The notes beneath the pieces are model-generated. The model was not told the origin of the DNA. It saw only the letters and a list, made by a program, of their open reading frames with translations, and searched no databases. A stretch of DNA of 28,590 bases from positions 1 through 28,590 of the forward strand of contig CAJUSS010000029.1 of NCBI GenBank assembly GCA_910588895.1, written 5' to 3'. Made by a program: the position numbers and the translations under genes. Shown piece after piece: positions 22,281 to 28,590 of the stretch. Within the stretch, counting starts at the first letter, position 1, and every line of letters begins with the position of its first letter. The DNA is from an uncultured Lachnospiraceae bacterium (lineage in GTDB: Bacteria > Bacillota > Clostridia > Lachnospirales > Lachnospiraceae).

Positions 22281-23511
22281 ATGTGGCCAGCGAGTAGGCT
22301 CGGATCACACATCCCTTTTCCAGCGGACCGGAGCCCTTGGGGATGATCCCGATCAGATTGCAGTCGCTCCATGGGCTGATCATCCCATTGGTCTGTCGCT
22401 TCTGGGTGATAAAGCAGGGGGTGGTCCCCCGGATCTCCAGCCGTCCCGGCAGCACTCTGCCTCCAGGGCTCTTTTTTTCAAATCCGTCCGGCAGGGTCAC
22501 TTCCACCATGGGCAGCTGCTGATCCCTTCGCCCGCACATCTTCCTGAACGCCGGCAGGCACAAAGCGAACAACGCGGCCACTGCGGCCGACGGGTTCCCA
22601 GATAGCCCGAGGATCAGCGTGCCCTCCTTCTGCGCCGCGATCGTAGCCATCCCTGGCTTCATCTGTACCTTCCAGAACATGATCTTTGCCTTTAGCGCCT
22701 CCAGGGCCGGCAGCACTAAGTCCCGGTCACTGGCAGACGCCCCTCCGGTGGTGATCACGCAGTCTGCCCCTATCCTGGCCGCTTCTATGGCCTCCCGGAT
22801 CGAGCGCTCATCATCCTTTACGATCTTGCACAGCTGTGCATCCATCCCCCAGTCCTGTAAAAAAGCCCGCAGCATATACGCGCTGCTGTTCCGGATCTTT
22901 CCAGGCGACAATTTATCCGCCACCGGTACCAGCTCATCCCCGGTGCTGATGATCCGCACCACAGGTTTTTTATAGACGGCGACCCGCTCATAGCCCAAGC
23001 CTGCCAGGACCCCGATCCTGGCGGGGTTCAGCAGGTCGCCTTGGGACATGACACTCTGCCCGCTGCGCACATCCTCGCCAGCCTTTACGATATTGCTCCC
23101 GGACGGCATGGATTGGTACAGGGTGACCGCCTCCTTTGTAAACGACGTGTCCTCATACCGCACCACCACATCCGCCCCTTCCGGGATAGGCGCTCCGGTC
23201 AGGATCTTGACCGCCTCCCCCTCCCCGGGGCCTCTCGCCGCCACATAGCCGGCCGGCACCTCTCCGATGACCTTCAATGTGACCGGGCTGTCTTTCCCGG
23301 CAGCCGTGATATCCGCCGAGCGGACTGCATAGCCGTCCAAGGGCGACCGGTCAAATGGAGGGATGTCCTCCATCGCCGCCACATCGCAGGCCAAGACCCT
23401 CCCGCTGGCATCCAGCAGATGGACCTCTTCCATTTCTATCTGAGAGACCGCCGATAACAGCATCTCCATCCCTTCCTCCATACTGATCCGTGTCGGATAT
23501 CTCTGTTCCAT
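22279..23511 (-). CDS. moeA: Molybdopterin molybdenumtransferase, MoeA family
   Basis: This enzyme inserts molybdate into adenylated molybdopterin, the last step of molybdenum cofactor synthesis. The 410-residue length is standard. Visible parts are the MoeA N-terminal region (DIPPFDRSPLDGYAVRSADI), the hinge VKILTGAPIPEGADVVVRYED, the MoCF-binding domain (ISTGDELVP, then ITTGGASASDRD) and GLSGNPSAAVAALFALCLPAF, followed by the C-terminal domain IV. No other moa/mob/mod gene is in the window, so the rest of the pathway must lie elsewhere. It follows nth by 59 bp and is probably the last gene of the ackA-nth-moeA run. Confidence 0.94.
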   Translation of the reverse strand: MEQRYPTRISMEEGMEMLLSAVSQIEMEEVHLLDASGRVLACDVAAMEDIPPFDRSPLDGYAVRSADITAAGKDSPVTLKVIGEVPAGYVAARGPGEGEAVKILTGAPIPEGADVVVRYEDTSFTKEAVTLYQSMPSGSNIVKAGEDVRSGQSVMSQGDLLNPARIGVLAGLGYERVAVYKKPVVRIISTGDELVPVADKLSPGKIRNSSAYMLRAFLQDWGMDAQLCKIVKDDERSIREAIEAARIGADCVITTGGASASDRDLVLPALEALKAKIMFWKVQMKPGMATIAAQKEGTLILGLSGNPSAAVAALFALCLPAFRKMCGRRDQQLPMVEVTLPDGFEKKSPGGRVLPGRLEIRGTTPCFITQKRQTNGMISPWSDCNLIGIIPKGSGPLEKGCVIRAYSLAT

Positions 23512-23570
23512 ATCCTTCTTCCGTCCTTTCTGCTCAGATCTTTCTTTAGATCATCTCCTATACCGTTTTG

Positions 23571-24335
23571 CTATCTCCTTTGTCCGCTGTTGCTTTGGCC
23601 GCCGAGCCCATGCTTTCCGCAGATATCCTGAAGGCAGCACCGGTCACAATGAGGCACGGTCCTGGCTGTACAGATCTCCCGTCCATGGTGCACCAGCCGA
23701 TGGCAGAAGTCGTTCCCCTCCTTGGGCGGGATGATCTCCCACAGGGCCATCTCCACCTTCTTTGGTTCTTTTATCTCCTCCACCAGCCCGATCCGGTTCA
23801 CCAGACGGATGCAGTGGGTATCCGTCACGATCGCAGGCTTCCCGAACACATCGCCCATGATCAGGTTCGCGCTCTTACGCCCCACGCCAGGCAGCTTTAA
23901 GAGCTGGTCGAACTGATCCGGCACCTTTCCCCCATAGCTCTCTTTTAAGATCTTCATACAAGCGCTGATATCCCTGGCCTTGCTGTGTCCCAGCCCACAG
24001 GGCTTTACGATCTTCTCGATCTCCTCCACCGGGGCTTCCGCCAGGGCATCGACATCCGGATATCGTTTATATAAGTCCTCCACCACCACATTGACCCTGG
24101 CATCGGTACACTGGGCGGCCAGGCGCACGCTCACCAGGAGCTTCCAGGCTTCATTATAGTCCAGCGTACAGGTGGCATCCGGGTATTCCTCCTTCAGACG
24201 CGCGATGGCCTCAAGCGCCAGCGCTTTCTTCCTCTGCAGGTCCTCTGCTCCTGCCTCTGTCTTTTCTTTTCTCCTGCGTCCTTTGACCGCCTGCACCTTT
24301 TGCTCTGCGCTTTTTTTCTCCTGCTTTTTTTCCAT
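23571..24335 (-). CDS. nth: Endonuclease III (DNA glycosylase/AP lyase)
   Basis: This base-excision repair enzyme removes oxidised pyrimidines and cuts at abasic sites. The 254-residue protein has the helix-hairpin-helix LPGVGRKSANLI with catalytic Lys154, and Asp172 in TDTHCIRLVNRIGL. The 4Fe-4S cluster cysteines are Cys222, Cys230, Cys233 and Cys239. The spacing is C-x7-C-x2-C-x5-C, one residue longer in the first gap than E. coli Nth, with an additional Cys234. A Lys/Arg/Glu-rich N-terminal extension of about 33 residues is present and no later Met could replace the start. GGAG precedes the ATG. It begins 12 bp after ackA, so the two are co-transcribed. Confidence 0.95.
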   Translation of the reverse strand: MEKKQEKKSAEQKVQAVKGRRRKEKTEAGAEDLQRKKALALEAIARLKEEYPDATCTLDYNEAWKLLVSVRLAAQCTDARVNVVVEDLYKRYPDVDALAEAPVEEIEKIVKPCGLGHSKARDISACMKILKESYGGKVPDQFDQLLKLPGVGRKSANLIMGDVFGKPAIVTDTHCIRLVNRIGLVEEIKEPKKVEMALWEIIPPKEGNDFCHRLVHHGREICTARTVPHCDRCCLQDICGKHGLGGQSNSGQRR

Positions 24336-24347
24336 CTGCCCTCTCCG

Positions 24348-25568
24348 TTACCTTTTCCCGCTCTCCAGCTCCACCTGCCGGGCCACCTCCGCAGCTTCCC
24401 GCGCGATCTCCAGTTCTTCGTTGGTCCGGATCACCAGCACATTTACCTTGGAATCCCAAGTCGATATCTTCACCGCCTCGGTCTGCTCCCGGTTCATCAC
24501 CTCATCGATATCGATCCCTAAAAAGCCCAGATATCCGCAGATCTCCTCCCGGATATCGGAATCATTTTCCCCCACTCCGGCTGTGAAGACGATATTGTCC
24601 ACACCGTTCATGGCGGCTGCGTAGCTCCCCACATATTTCGCCACTTTATAGGCAAAGATCTCTCGGGCCAGCGCCGCCTTTTCATTGTACTTGATCTCCG
24701 CGTCCTTCAGCTCTCTAAAATCGCTGGAAAGGTTTTTCGAGATCCCCAGCACACCGGATTCCTGGTTCAGGATAGTCATCACCTGCTGGAAATCCAGGTC
24801 CTCCTTCTTCGCCAAAAACTCCAGAGCACCGGGATCCACGTCCCCGCACCGGGTCCCCATCACAAGCCCCTCTAAAGGCGTAAAGCCCATGGAATTATCC
24901 ACGACCTTTCCGTACTTTACCGCACATATGCTGGCCCCGTTCCCTAAGTGGCAGACGATGGTCTTCACCCGCCTGACATCTTGTCCCATGAACTCTGCGG
25001 CCCGGCTGGATACATATTTATGGCTGATGCCGTGGAAGCCGTAGCGACGGATCTTGTACTTCTCATAGTATTGGTAGGGAAGGCCATACAGAAACGCCTT
25101 CGGCTCCATGGTCTGGTTAAATGCCGTATCAAATACCCCCACCATCAAGGTATCCGGCATCATCTGTCTGCAGGCATCCACCCCCACTAGGTTTGCCGGA
25201 TTATGGAGGGGCGCCAAGTCGTTGCACTCGGTCATCGCCTGGATGACCGCATCCGTGACCACCACCGACCCAGTGAACTTCTCTCCTCCATGGACCAGCC
25301 GATGGCCGATCACATCGATCTGGGAATAATCCTCCAGCACGCCTCTCTCCGGGTCGGTCAAGGTCTCTAATATGGTATTGACCGCCTGCTTATGGTCCTC
25401 CATGGCCACCGGCTCCTTGACCGAGATCCCACTGTCTGTTTTATAGGTAAAGATCCCGTCGATACCGATCCGCTCACAGACCCCTTTTGCCAGGACCTGC
25501 TCTGTCTTCGAGTCGATCACCTGAAATTTTAAAGATGAGCTGCCGCTGTTTATGACTAAGATCTTCAT
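24348..25568 (-). CDS. ackA: Acetate kinase
   Basis: This enzyme interconverts acetyl phosphate plus ADP and acetate plus ATP, a main energy-yielding step of acetogenic fermentation. The 406-residue protein has the family start MKILVINSGSSSLKFQ, the second signature region MGFTPLEGLVMGTRCGDVDPG, and the phosphate-binding VCHLGNGASICAV and FTAGVGEND motifs. It is usually next to pta, which is absent here. A divergent promoter pair separates it from the histidine kinase. Its own promoter (25676-25704) starts the transcript almost exactly at the 36-bp interspersed repeat. nth and moeA follow. Confidence 0.97.
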   Translation of the reverse strand: MKILVINSGSSSLKFQVIDSKTEQVLAKGVCERIGIDGIFTYKTDSGISVKEPVAMEDHKQAVNTILETLTDPERGVLEDYSQIDVIGHRLVHGGEKFTGSVVVTDAVIQAMTECNDLAPLHNPANLVGVDACRQMMPDTLMVGVFDTAFNQTMEPKAFLYGLPYQYYEKYKIRRYGFHGISHKYVSSRAAEFMGQDVRRVKTIVCHLGNGASICAVKYGKVVDNSMGFTPLEGLVMGTRCGDVDPGALEFLAKKEDLDFQQVMTILNQESGVLGISKNLSSDFRELKDAEIKYNEKAALAREIFAYKVAKYVGSYAAAMNGVDNIVFTAGVGENDSDIREEICGYLGFLGIDIDEVMNREQTEAVKISTWDSKVNVLVIRTNEELEIAREAAEVARQVELESGKR

Positions 25569-25636
25569 CGCGATGTTCCCCTTCTCCTGCCCCTAAACGC
25601 CCCGCATTTTTTGTGTCCCTCTAAAAGATCCACCCA

Positions 25637-25672
25637 CGCAGCAGACCCTTTGGCCAACCTGTGGATAGTAAC
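25637..25672 (-). repeat. 36-bp interspersed intergenic repeat, copy B
   Basis: On the minus strand this is the second copy of the 36-bp sequence at 10633-10668, differing at three positions. It begins a few bases after the ackA -10 element and so forms the first part of the ackA leader. Confidence 0.75.
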
Positions 25673-25675
25673 CTT

Positions 25676-25704
25676 ATTTTATTCTATCCTACAAGATTAT
25701 GCAA
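25676..25704 (-). promoter_or_regulatory. sigma-A promoter of ackA
   Basis: On the minus strand TTGCAT (25699-25704) and TAAAAT (25676-25681) are 17 bp apart. It is back to back with the kinase promoter, the two -35 elements being only 8 bp apart. Confidence 0.65.
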
Positions 25705-25712
25705 CTGATATT

Positions 25713-25741
25713 TTGACAGATGGCCTCTGACGTGTTATGAT
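25713..25741 (+). promoter_or_regulatory. sigma-A promoter of the hybrid histidine kinase gene
   Basis: TTGACA (25713-25718) and TATGAT (25736-25741) are 17 bp apart, and TG precedes the -10. The leader to the TTG start is about 30 bases. Confidence 0.85.
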
Positions 25742-25777
25742 CATTAGATAAGACAAACGGAAGGGAGGAGTGACTGC

Positions 25778-28012
25778 TTGGACGACTATACTGCCCCCAG
25801 TCATAACCTGATCGAATATCTATTATCCTCACTGGATGATCCCTGCTGCGGTCAGTCTGTCGATCCAGACCGTCCGGCAGCTCCCGGTCCCCCTGATGCC
25901 ACGCCGCTGAGCGAGGCGCAGAGCAGAGCCACCGCACTCCAAGTCGCCCGGTTCATGGACGAGATGCCCGGCGGTTTTTTTATCTATCGGGCGGACGGTG
26001 AGGAGGAGATCCTTTATGCCAATCAGGCCCTGCTCCGCATCTTTAACTGCCATACCCTGCAGGAGTTTAAAGAGCTGACCGGAAATTCCTTCCGCGGCAT
26101 CGTCCATCCCGACGATCTGGAAGCAGTAGAAGCCAGCATCCTGGAGCAGATCGCCCACGATAAGTATAACCTGGACCATGTGGAATACCGGATCATCCAA
26201 AAAGGCGGCGCGATCCGCTGGATCGATGATTATGGCCATTTTATCCACAGCCATCACGGGGATATCTATTATGTGTTCGCCGGAGATGCCACAGAAAGGA
26301 TCGAGCAGCAGCAGAGGGAACATGCCCGTCTGGTCCTTGACAACATCCAAAAAGAGCAGAAGTGGCAGGACGCGATCGCCCGATACGACCAGGAGCTGGA
26401 GACCAGCAGCCTGGAGCTGCGCCGCCGCCTGGGGATCATCGAGGGCCTGAGCATCGATTACGACACGATCTTCTATGCCCATCTGGACACCGACCTGCTC
26501 CTCCCCTACCGGCTCAGCAGACGGGTAAAGGAATACTTTGGATCCGATCTTTCTCTCCATACCTTTTCCAGCTTTTTTGCGGATTACATGGACACCTGGG
26601 TCTGCCCGGAAGACCGTGACCTTTTCAAGGAAACGGTGGATCCGGCCTTCCTGCGGAAACGTCTGGCAGATGAACGGACCTTTTATCTCAATTACCGGAT
26701 CATCGGGGATACCGATACCGGCTACCTCCAGCTCAGAGTGGTGAACGTAGGCAGATCCGACCATGTATCCCAGATCATCATGGGCGGACGTCGGCTGGAT
26801 GACGAGATCCGCTATGAGATGGAGCAGAAGAAGCTCCTGCAGAGTGCCCTGGACCAGGCAAAGGCAGCCATCATAGCAAAGGACACCTTCCTGGCCAATA
26901 TGTCCCATGATATACGCACGCCCATGAACGCCCTTGTGGGCTTCACCGCCCTGGCCAGCAAATATGCGGACGAACATGACCACGAAAAGACCCAGGAGTA
27001 TCTGACGCGGATAAAGCTCTCCTGCGATCAGCTGCTCCAGCTGATCAATGATGTGCTGGAGCTGTCCCGGATCGGATCCGGAAAGATCTATCTGGCGGAA
27101 GAGGCCTGCAGCCTTTTCGATATCCTCCAGGAGGTCGATTCCGTCACCAGGCCTCGGGCACAGGCAAAAGGGGTCTCCTTTATACAGGACACCACAGAGC
27201 TGGCACATCCAAAGGTCTACTGCGACCAAAAAAATCTGGTGCAGCTGATCCTCCGCTTCACCGATAACGCGGTAAAGTATACCCATACAGGAGGCATGGT
27301 CCGGCTGATCGTGACCGAGGATATGCCCCCGCAGGCCGGCTATCTGGCTTTTCACTTTGCCATCGAAGATAACGGCATCGGCATCCGGAACGATTTTCTC
27401 CCCTTTTTGTTCGATCCCTTTGAGCGGCAGGCCAATACCACCTTAAGCGGCATACAGGGCACCGGTCTGGGGCTGACGATCGCCAAAAATATCGCTGAGC
27501 TGATGGGCGGGACCATACAGGTATCCAGCGTTTATGGAAAAGGCACCTGCTTTACATTAAACCTTTCCCTCCGTCTGCAGGATATAAAAGATCCCCTCTC
27601 TTTTGGCGCGGAGGACGTCCAGCTGCAGCTCCCCTTCCCCTGCCGGATCCTGCTGGTGGAGGATAACGAACTGAACCGTGAGATCGAGACCGAGCTTTTG
27701 GAAGATGCCGGTTTCCTGGTGGATACGGCGGAGGACGGAAACCTGGCCGTAGAAAAGGTGCGGTCCTCCCATCCGGGGGACTACACCCTTATCCTGATGG
27801 ATATCCAGATGCCGGTCATGAACGGACACGATGCCGCAGCCGCCATCCGTCAGCTCCCTGTCCCCGGCCTCTCCCAGATCCCGATCGTCGCGCTATCTGC
27901 CAATGCCTTTGAAGAAGACCGGAAACGGGCGGCAGAGAGCGGGATGAACGCTTATATGACGAAGCCCTTCGCGGTCGCGGAACTTTTGAAGGTGATGCGG
28001 GATGTGCTGTGA
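25778..28012 (+). CDS. Cytoplasmic PAS-containing hybrid sensor histidine kinase/response regulator
   Basis: A 744-residue hybrid kinase with no membrane segment, so it should sense a cytoplasmic signal. Residues about 60-170 are a PAS domain (ANQALLRIFNCHTLQEF, then VHPDDLEAVEAS). Residues about 210-340 look like a second, divergent PAS-type sensor. HisKA has phospho-acceptor His377 in NMSHDIRTPMN. The ATPase domain has the N box (Asn497 in TDNAVKY), DNGIGI at 531-536 and GTGLGL at 561-566. The receiver domain (about 620-744) has Asp675 in LILMDIQMPVMNG and a K in MTKPF. The start is TTG with GGAGGAG 7 bases upstream; the next in-frame Met would cut into the sensor. There is no DNA-binding output, and the partner regulator is not in the window. 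It diverges from ackA. Confidence 0.94.
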   Translation: MDDYTAPSHNLIEYLLSSLDDPCCGQSVDPDRPAAPGPPDATPLSEAQSRATALQVARFMDEMPGGFFIYRADGEEEILYANQALLRIFNCHTLQEFKELTGNSFRGIVHPDDLEAVEASILEQIAHDKYNLDHVEYRIIQKGGAIRWIDDYGHFIHSHHGDIYYVFAGDATERIEQQQREHARLVLDNIQKEQKWQDAIARYDQELETSSLELRRRLGIIEGLSIDYDTIFYAHLDTDLLLPYRLSRRVKEYFGSDLSLHTFSSFFADYMDTWVCPEDRDLFKETVDPAFLRKRLADERTFYLNYRIIGDTDTGYLQLRVVNVGRSDHVSQIIMGGRRLDDEIRYEMEQKKLLQSALDQAKAAIIAKDTFLANMSHDIRTPMNALVGFTALASKYADEHDHEKTQEYLTRIKLSCDQLLQLINDVLELSRIGSGKIYLAEEACSLFDILQEVDSVTRPRAQAKGVSFIQDTTELAHPKVYCDQKNLVQLILRFTDNAVKYTHTGGMVRLIVTEDMPPQAGYLAFHFAIEDNGIGIRNDFLPFLFDPFERQANTTLSGIQGTGLGLTIAKNIAELMGGTIQVSSVYGKGTCFTLNLSLRLQDIKDPLSFGAEDVQLQLPFPCRILLVEDNELNREIETELLEDAGFLVDTAEDGNLAVEKVRSSHPGDYTLILMDIQMPVMNGHDAAAAIRQLPVPGLSQIPIVALSANAFEEDRKRAAESGMNAYMTKPFAVAELLKVMRDVL

Positions 28013-28115
28013 ACGCGTATGTATAAACGCGGAAAGTACTTCTATGGCCTCTGTGAAAAGCCGATCATGGTGGCGGAAAATGGATAGGTGCTCTTGACAA
28101 TGTTAAAAAGACCGG

Positions 28116-28164
28116 GAGCATACAAAACAACCTGCCATCGGCAGGTTGTTTTGTATCAATGCTC
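28116..28164. terminator. Bidirectional terminator between convergent genes
   Basis: A perfect 17-bp inverted repeat (28120-28136 with 28140-28156) closes on the 3-base loop ATC, and GAGC/GCTC extend it after a bulge. A T-rich arm is present on both strands, as expected for the convergent kinase and manA ends. It overlaps the last two bases of the manA stop codon region. Confidence 0.88.
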
Positions 28165-28590
28165 AGATATGGACGGTCACTATGCGCAAGGCTCCCTGGA
28201 TCTGCGCGACACCATAGCCGGCGGGCAGGAGCATGCAGTCTCCCATTTTGACCGCCTCCTTGTCTATAGTCCCTTCCCCTTCGATCACGCACAGCAGCAG
28301 GAAGGGCTGGTCCTGCTCCAGGGACAGAGTGTCCTGGATATCGTATTTTTCTACCGTGTAGAAGGGGCAGGATACCAGGAAGGTGCGGTCATAGCCCTCC
28401 TCATGGAAGGTCTCCCGCCGGTCTACATCCTCCGTGTAAGGGCAGCCGATCACATCCATGGCCTGGGCCAGGTGGAGATCACGGGGATTTCCACGGGCAC
28501 CGTTCTCATGGACCTTCGCGTAAGCATCATCGGGGTGGACCTGGATGCTCAAGTCCTCCTTCGCGTCGATGAACTTCACCAGCAGAGGGA
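28163..28590 (-). CDS. manA: Mannose-6-phosphate isomerase, class I: 5' end outside window and apparent internal deletion
   Basis: The visible 142 C-terminal residues belong to type I phosphomannose isomerase, which interconverts mannose-6-P and fructose-6-P with zinc. LLVKFIDAKEDLSIQVHPDD is the classic segment bearing the Gln and His zinc ligands. The C-terminal cupin-like part (FLVSCPFYTVEKYD, then VIEGEGTI, then MLLPAGYG) is also typical. However, after AYAKVHENG the sequence goes straight to ARGNPRDLHLAQAMDVI. From my knowledge of the family, about 80 residues normally lie between these blocks, including the KTEMWY glutamate and the PAGTxHA histidine that complete the zinc site. The joint is in frame with no stop codon. 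The product would be expected to be inactive unless function has changed. The frame stays open to the window edge. Confidence 0.85.
   Translation of the reverse strand, partial: PLLVKFIDAKEDLSIQVHPDDAYAKVHENGARGNPRDLHLAQAMDVIGCPYTEDVDRRETFHEEGYDRTFLVSCPFYTVEKYDIQDTLSLEQDQPFLLLCVIEGEGTIDKEAVKMGDCMLLPAGYGVAQIQGALRIVTVHI

Noticed and set aside
25829..27355. 508-codon minus-strand open frame
   Set aside because: It lies wholly antisense to the hybrid histidine kinase, whose domains are unmistakable. It has no recognisable domain, so it is a by-product of codon bias.
28094..28099. TTGACA as a -35 element after the histidine kinase
   Set aside because: No -10 element follows at 16-18 bp and no gene lies downstream on that strand before the terminator.

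Overview
The window looks like a chromosomal segment of a spore-forming, anaerobic, Gram-positive Clostridia, most likely a Lachnospiraceae gut commensal. This is inferred from the class III (Firmicutes-type) fructose-1,6-bisphosphatase, NusG_II and FMN-binding proteins, an M23 peptidase with a clostridial N-terminal domain, strong AGGAGG ribosome binding sites, TTGACA/TATAAT promoters and fairly GC-rich coding DNA. No phage, transposase, integrase or CRISPR array is visible. Most genes are on the minus strand.

Region 1 (1-6507, minus): a partial tRNA-Arg(UCU) with a near-consensus promoter. Next, in transcription order, come a rhodanese, a YfcE phosphodiesterase with its own promoter, an RlmL-type rRNA methyltransferase, a secreted papain-like (C1) lipoprotein peptidase, RdgB, a second YfcE-type phosphoesterase and a MATE exporter. 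From the methyltransferase onward the genes overlap or nearly touch, which suggests one operon. A two-copy 44-bp hairpin repeat sits just before the methyltransferase.

Region 2 (6736-10620, minus): a 67-residue Ser/Asn-rich protein made of 12-residue repeats, with a possible forespore (sigma-G-like) promoter; an NlpC/P60 wall hydrolase with a consensus promoter and a hairpin leader; and an fbp-DUF1700 pair.

Region 3 (10710-16340, minus): a six-gene amino-sugar operon in the order IIA, nanE, IICB, rpiR-type regulator, nagB, nagA. The genes describe a full route from a PTS-imported N-acetylated amino sugar (best guess ManNAc, possibly also GlcNAc) to fructose-6-phosphate.

Region 4 (16603-22280): a minus-strand FMN-binding protein diverges from a plus-strand run of exported proteins: NusG_II protein, M23 peptidase, subtilisin-like S8 peptidase and a glucan/choline-binding-repeat protein.

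Region 5 (22279-28590): moeA, nth and ackA form a minus-strand operon. It diverges from a cytoplasmic hybrid histidine kinase, and the window ends in a mannose-6-phosphate isomerase that appears to have lost its central, metal-binding part in frame.

The least explained items are the Ser/Asn repeat protein and its promoter, the internally deleted manA, the 44-bp tandem hairpins, and a 36-bp sequence present in two distant intergenic regions. No large new defence or mobile system was found.
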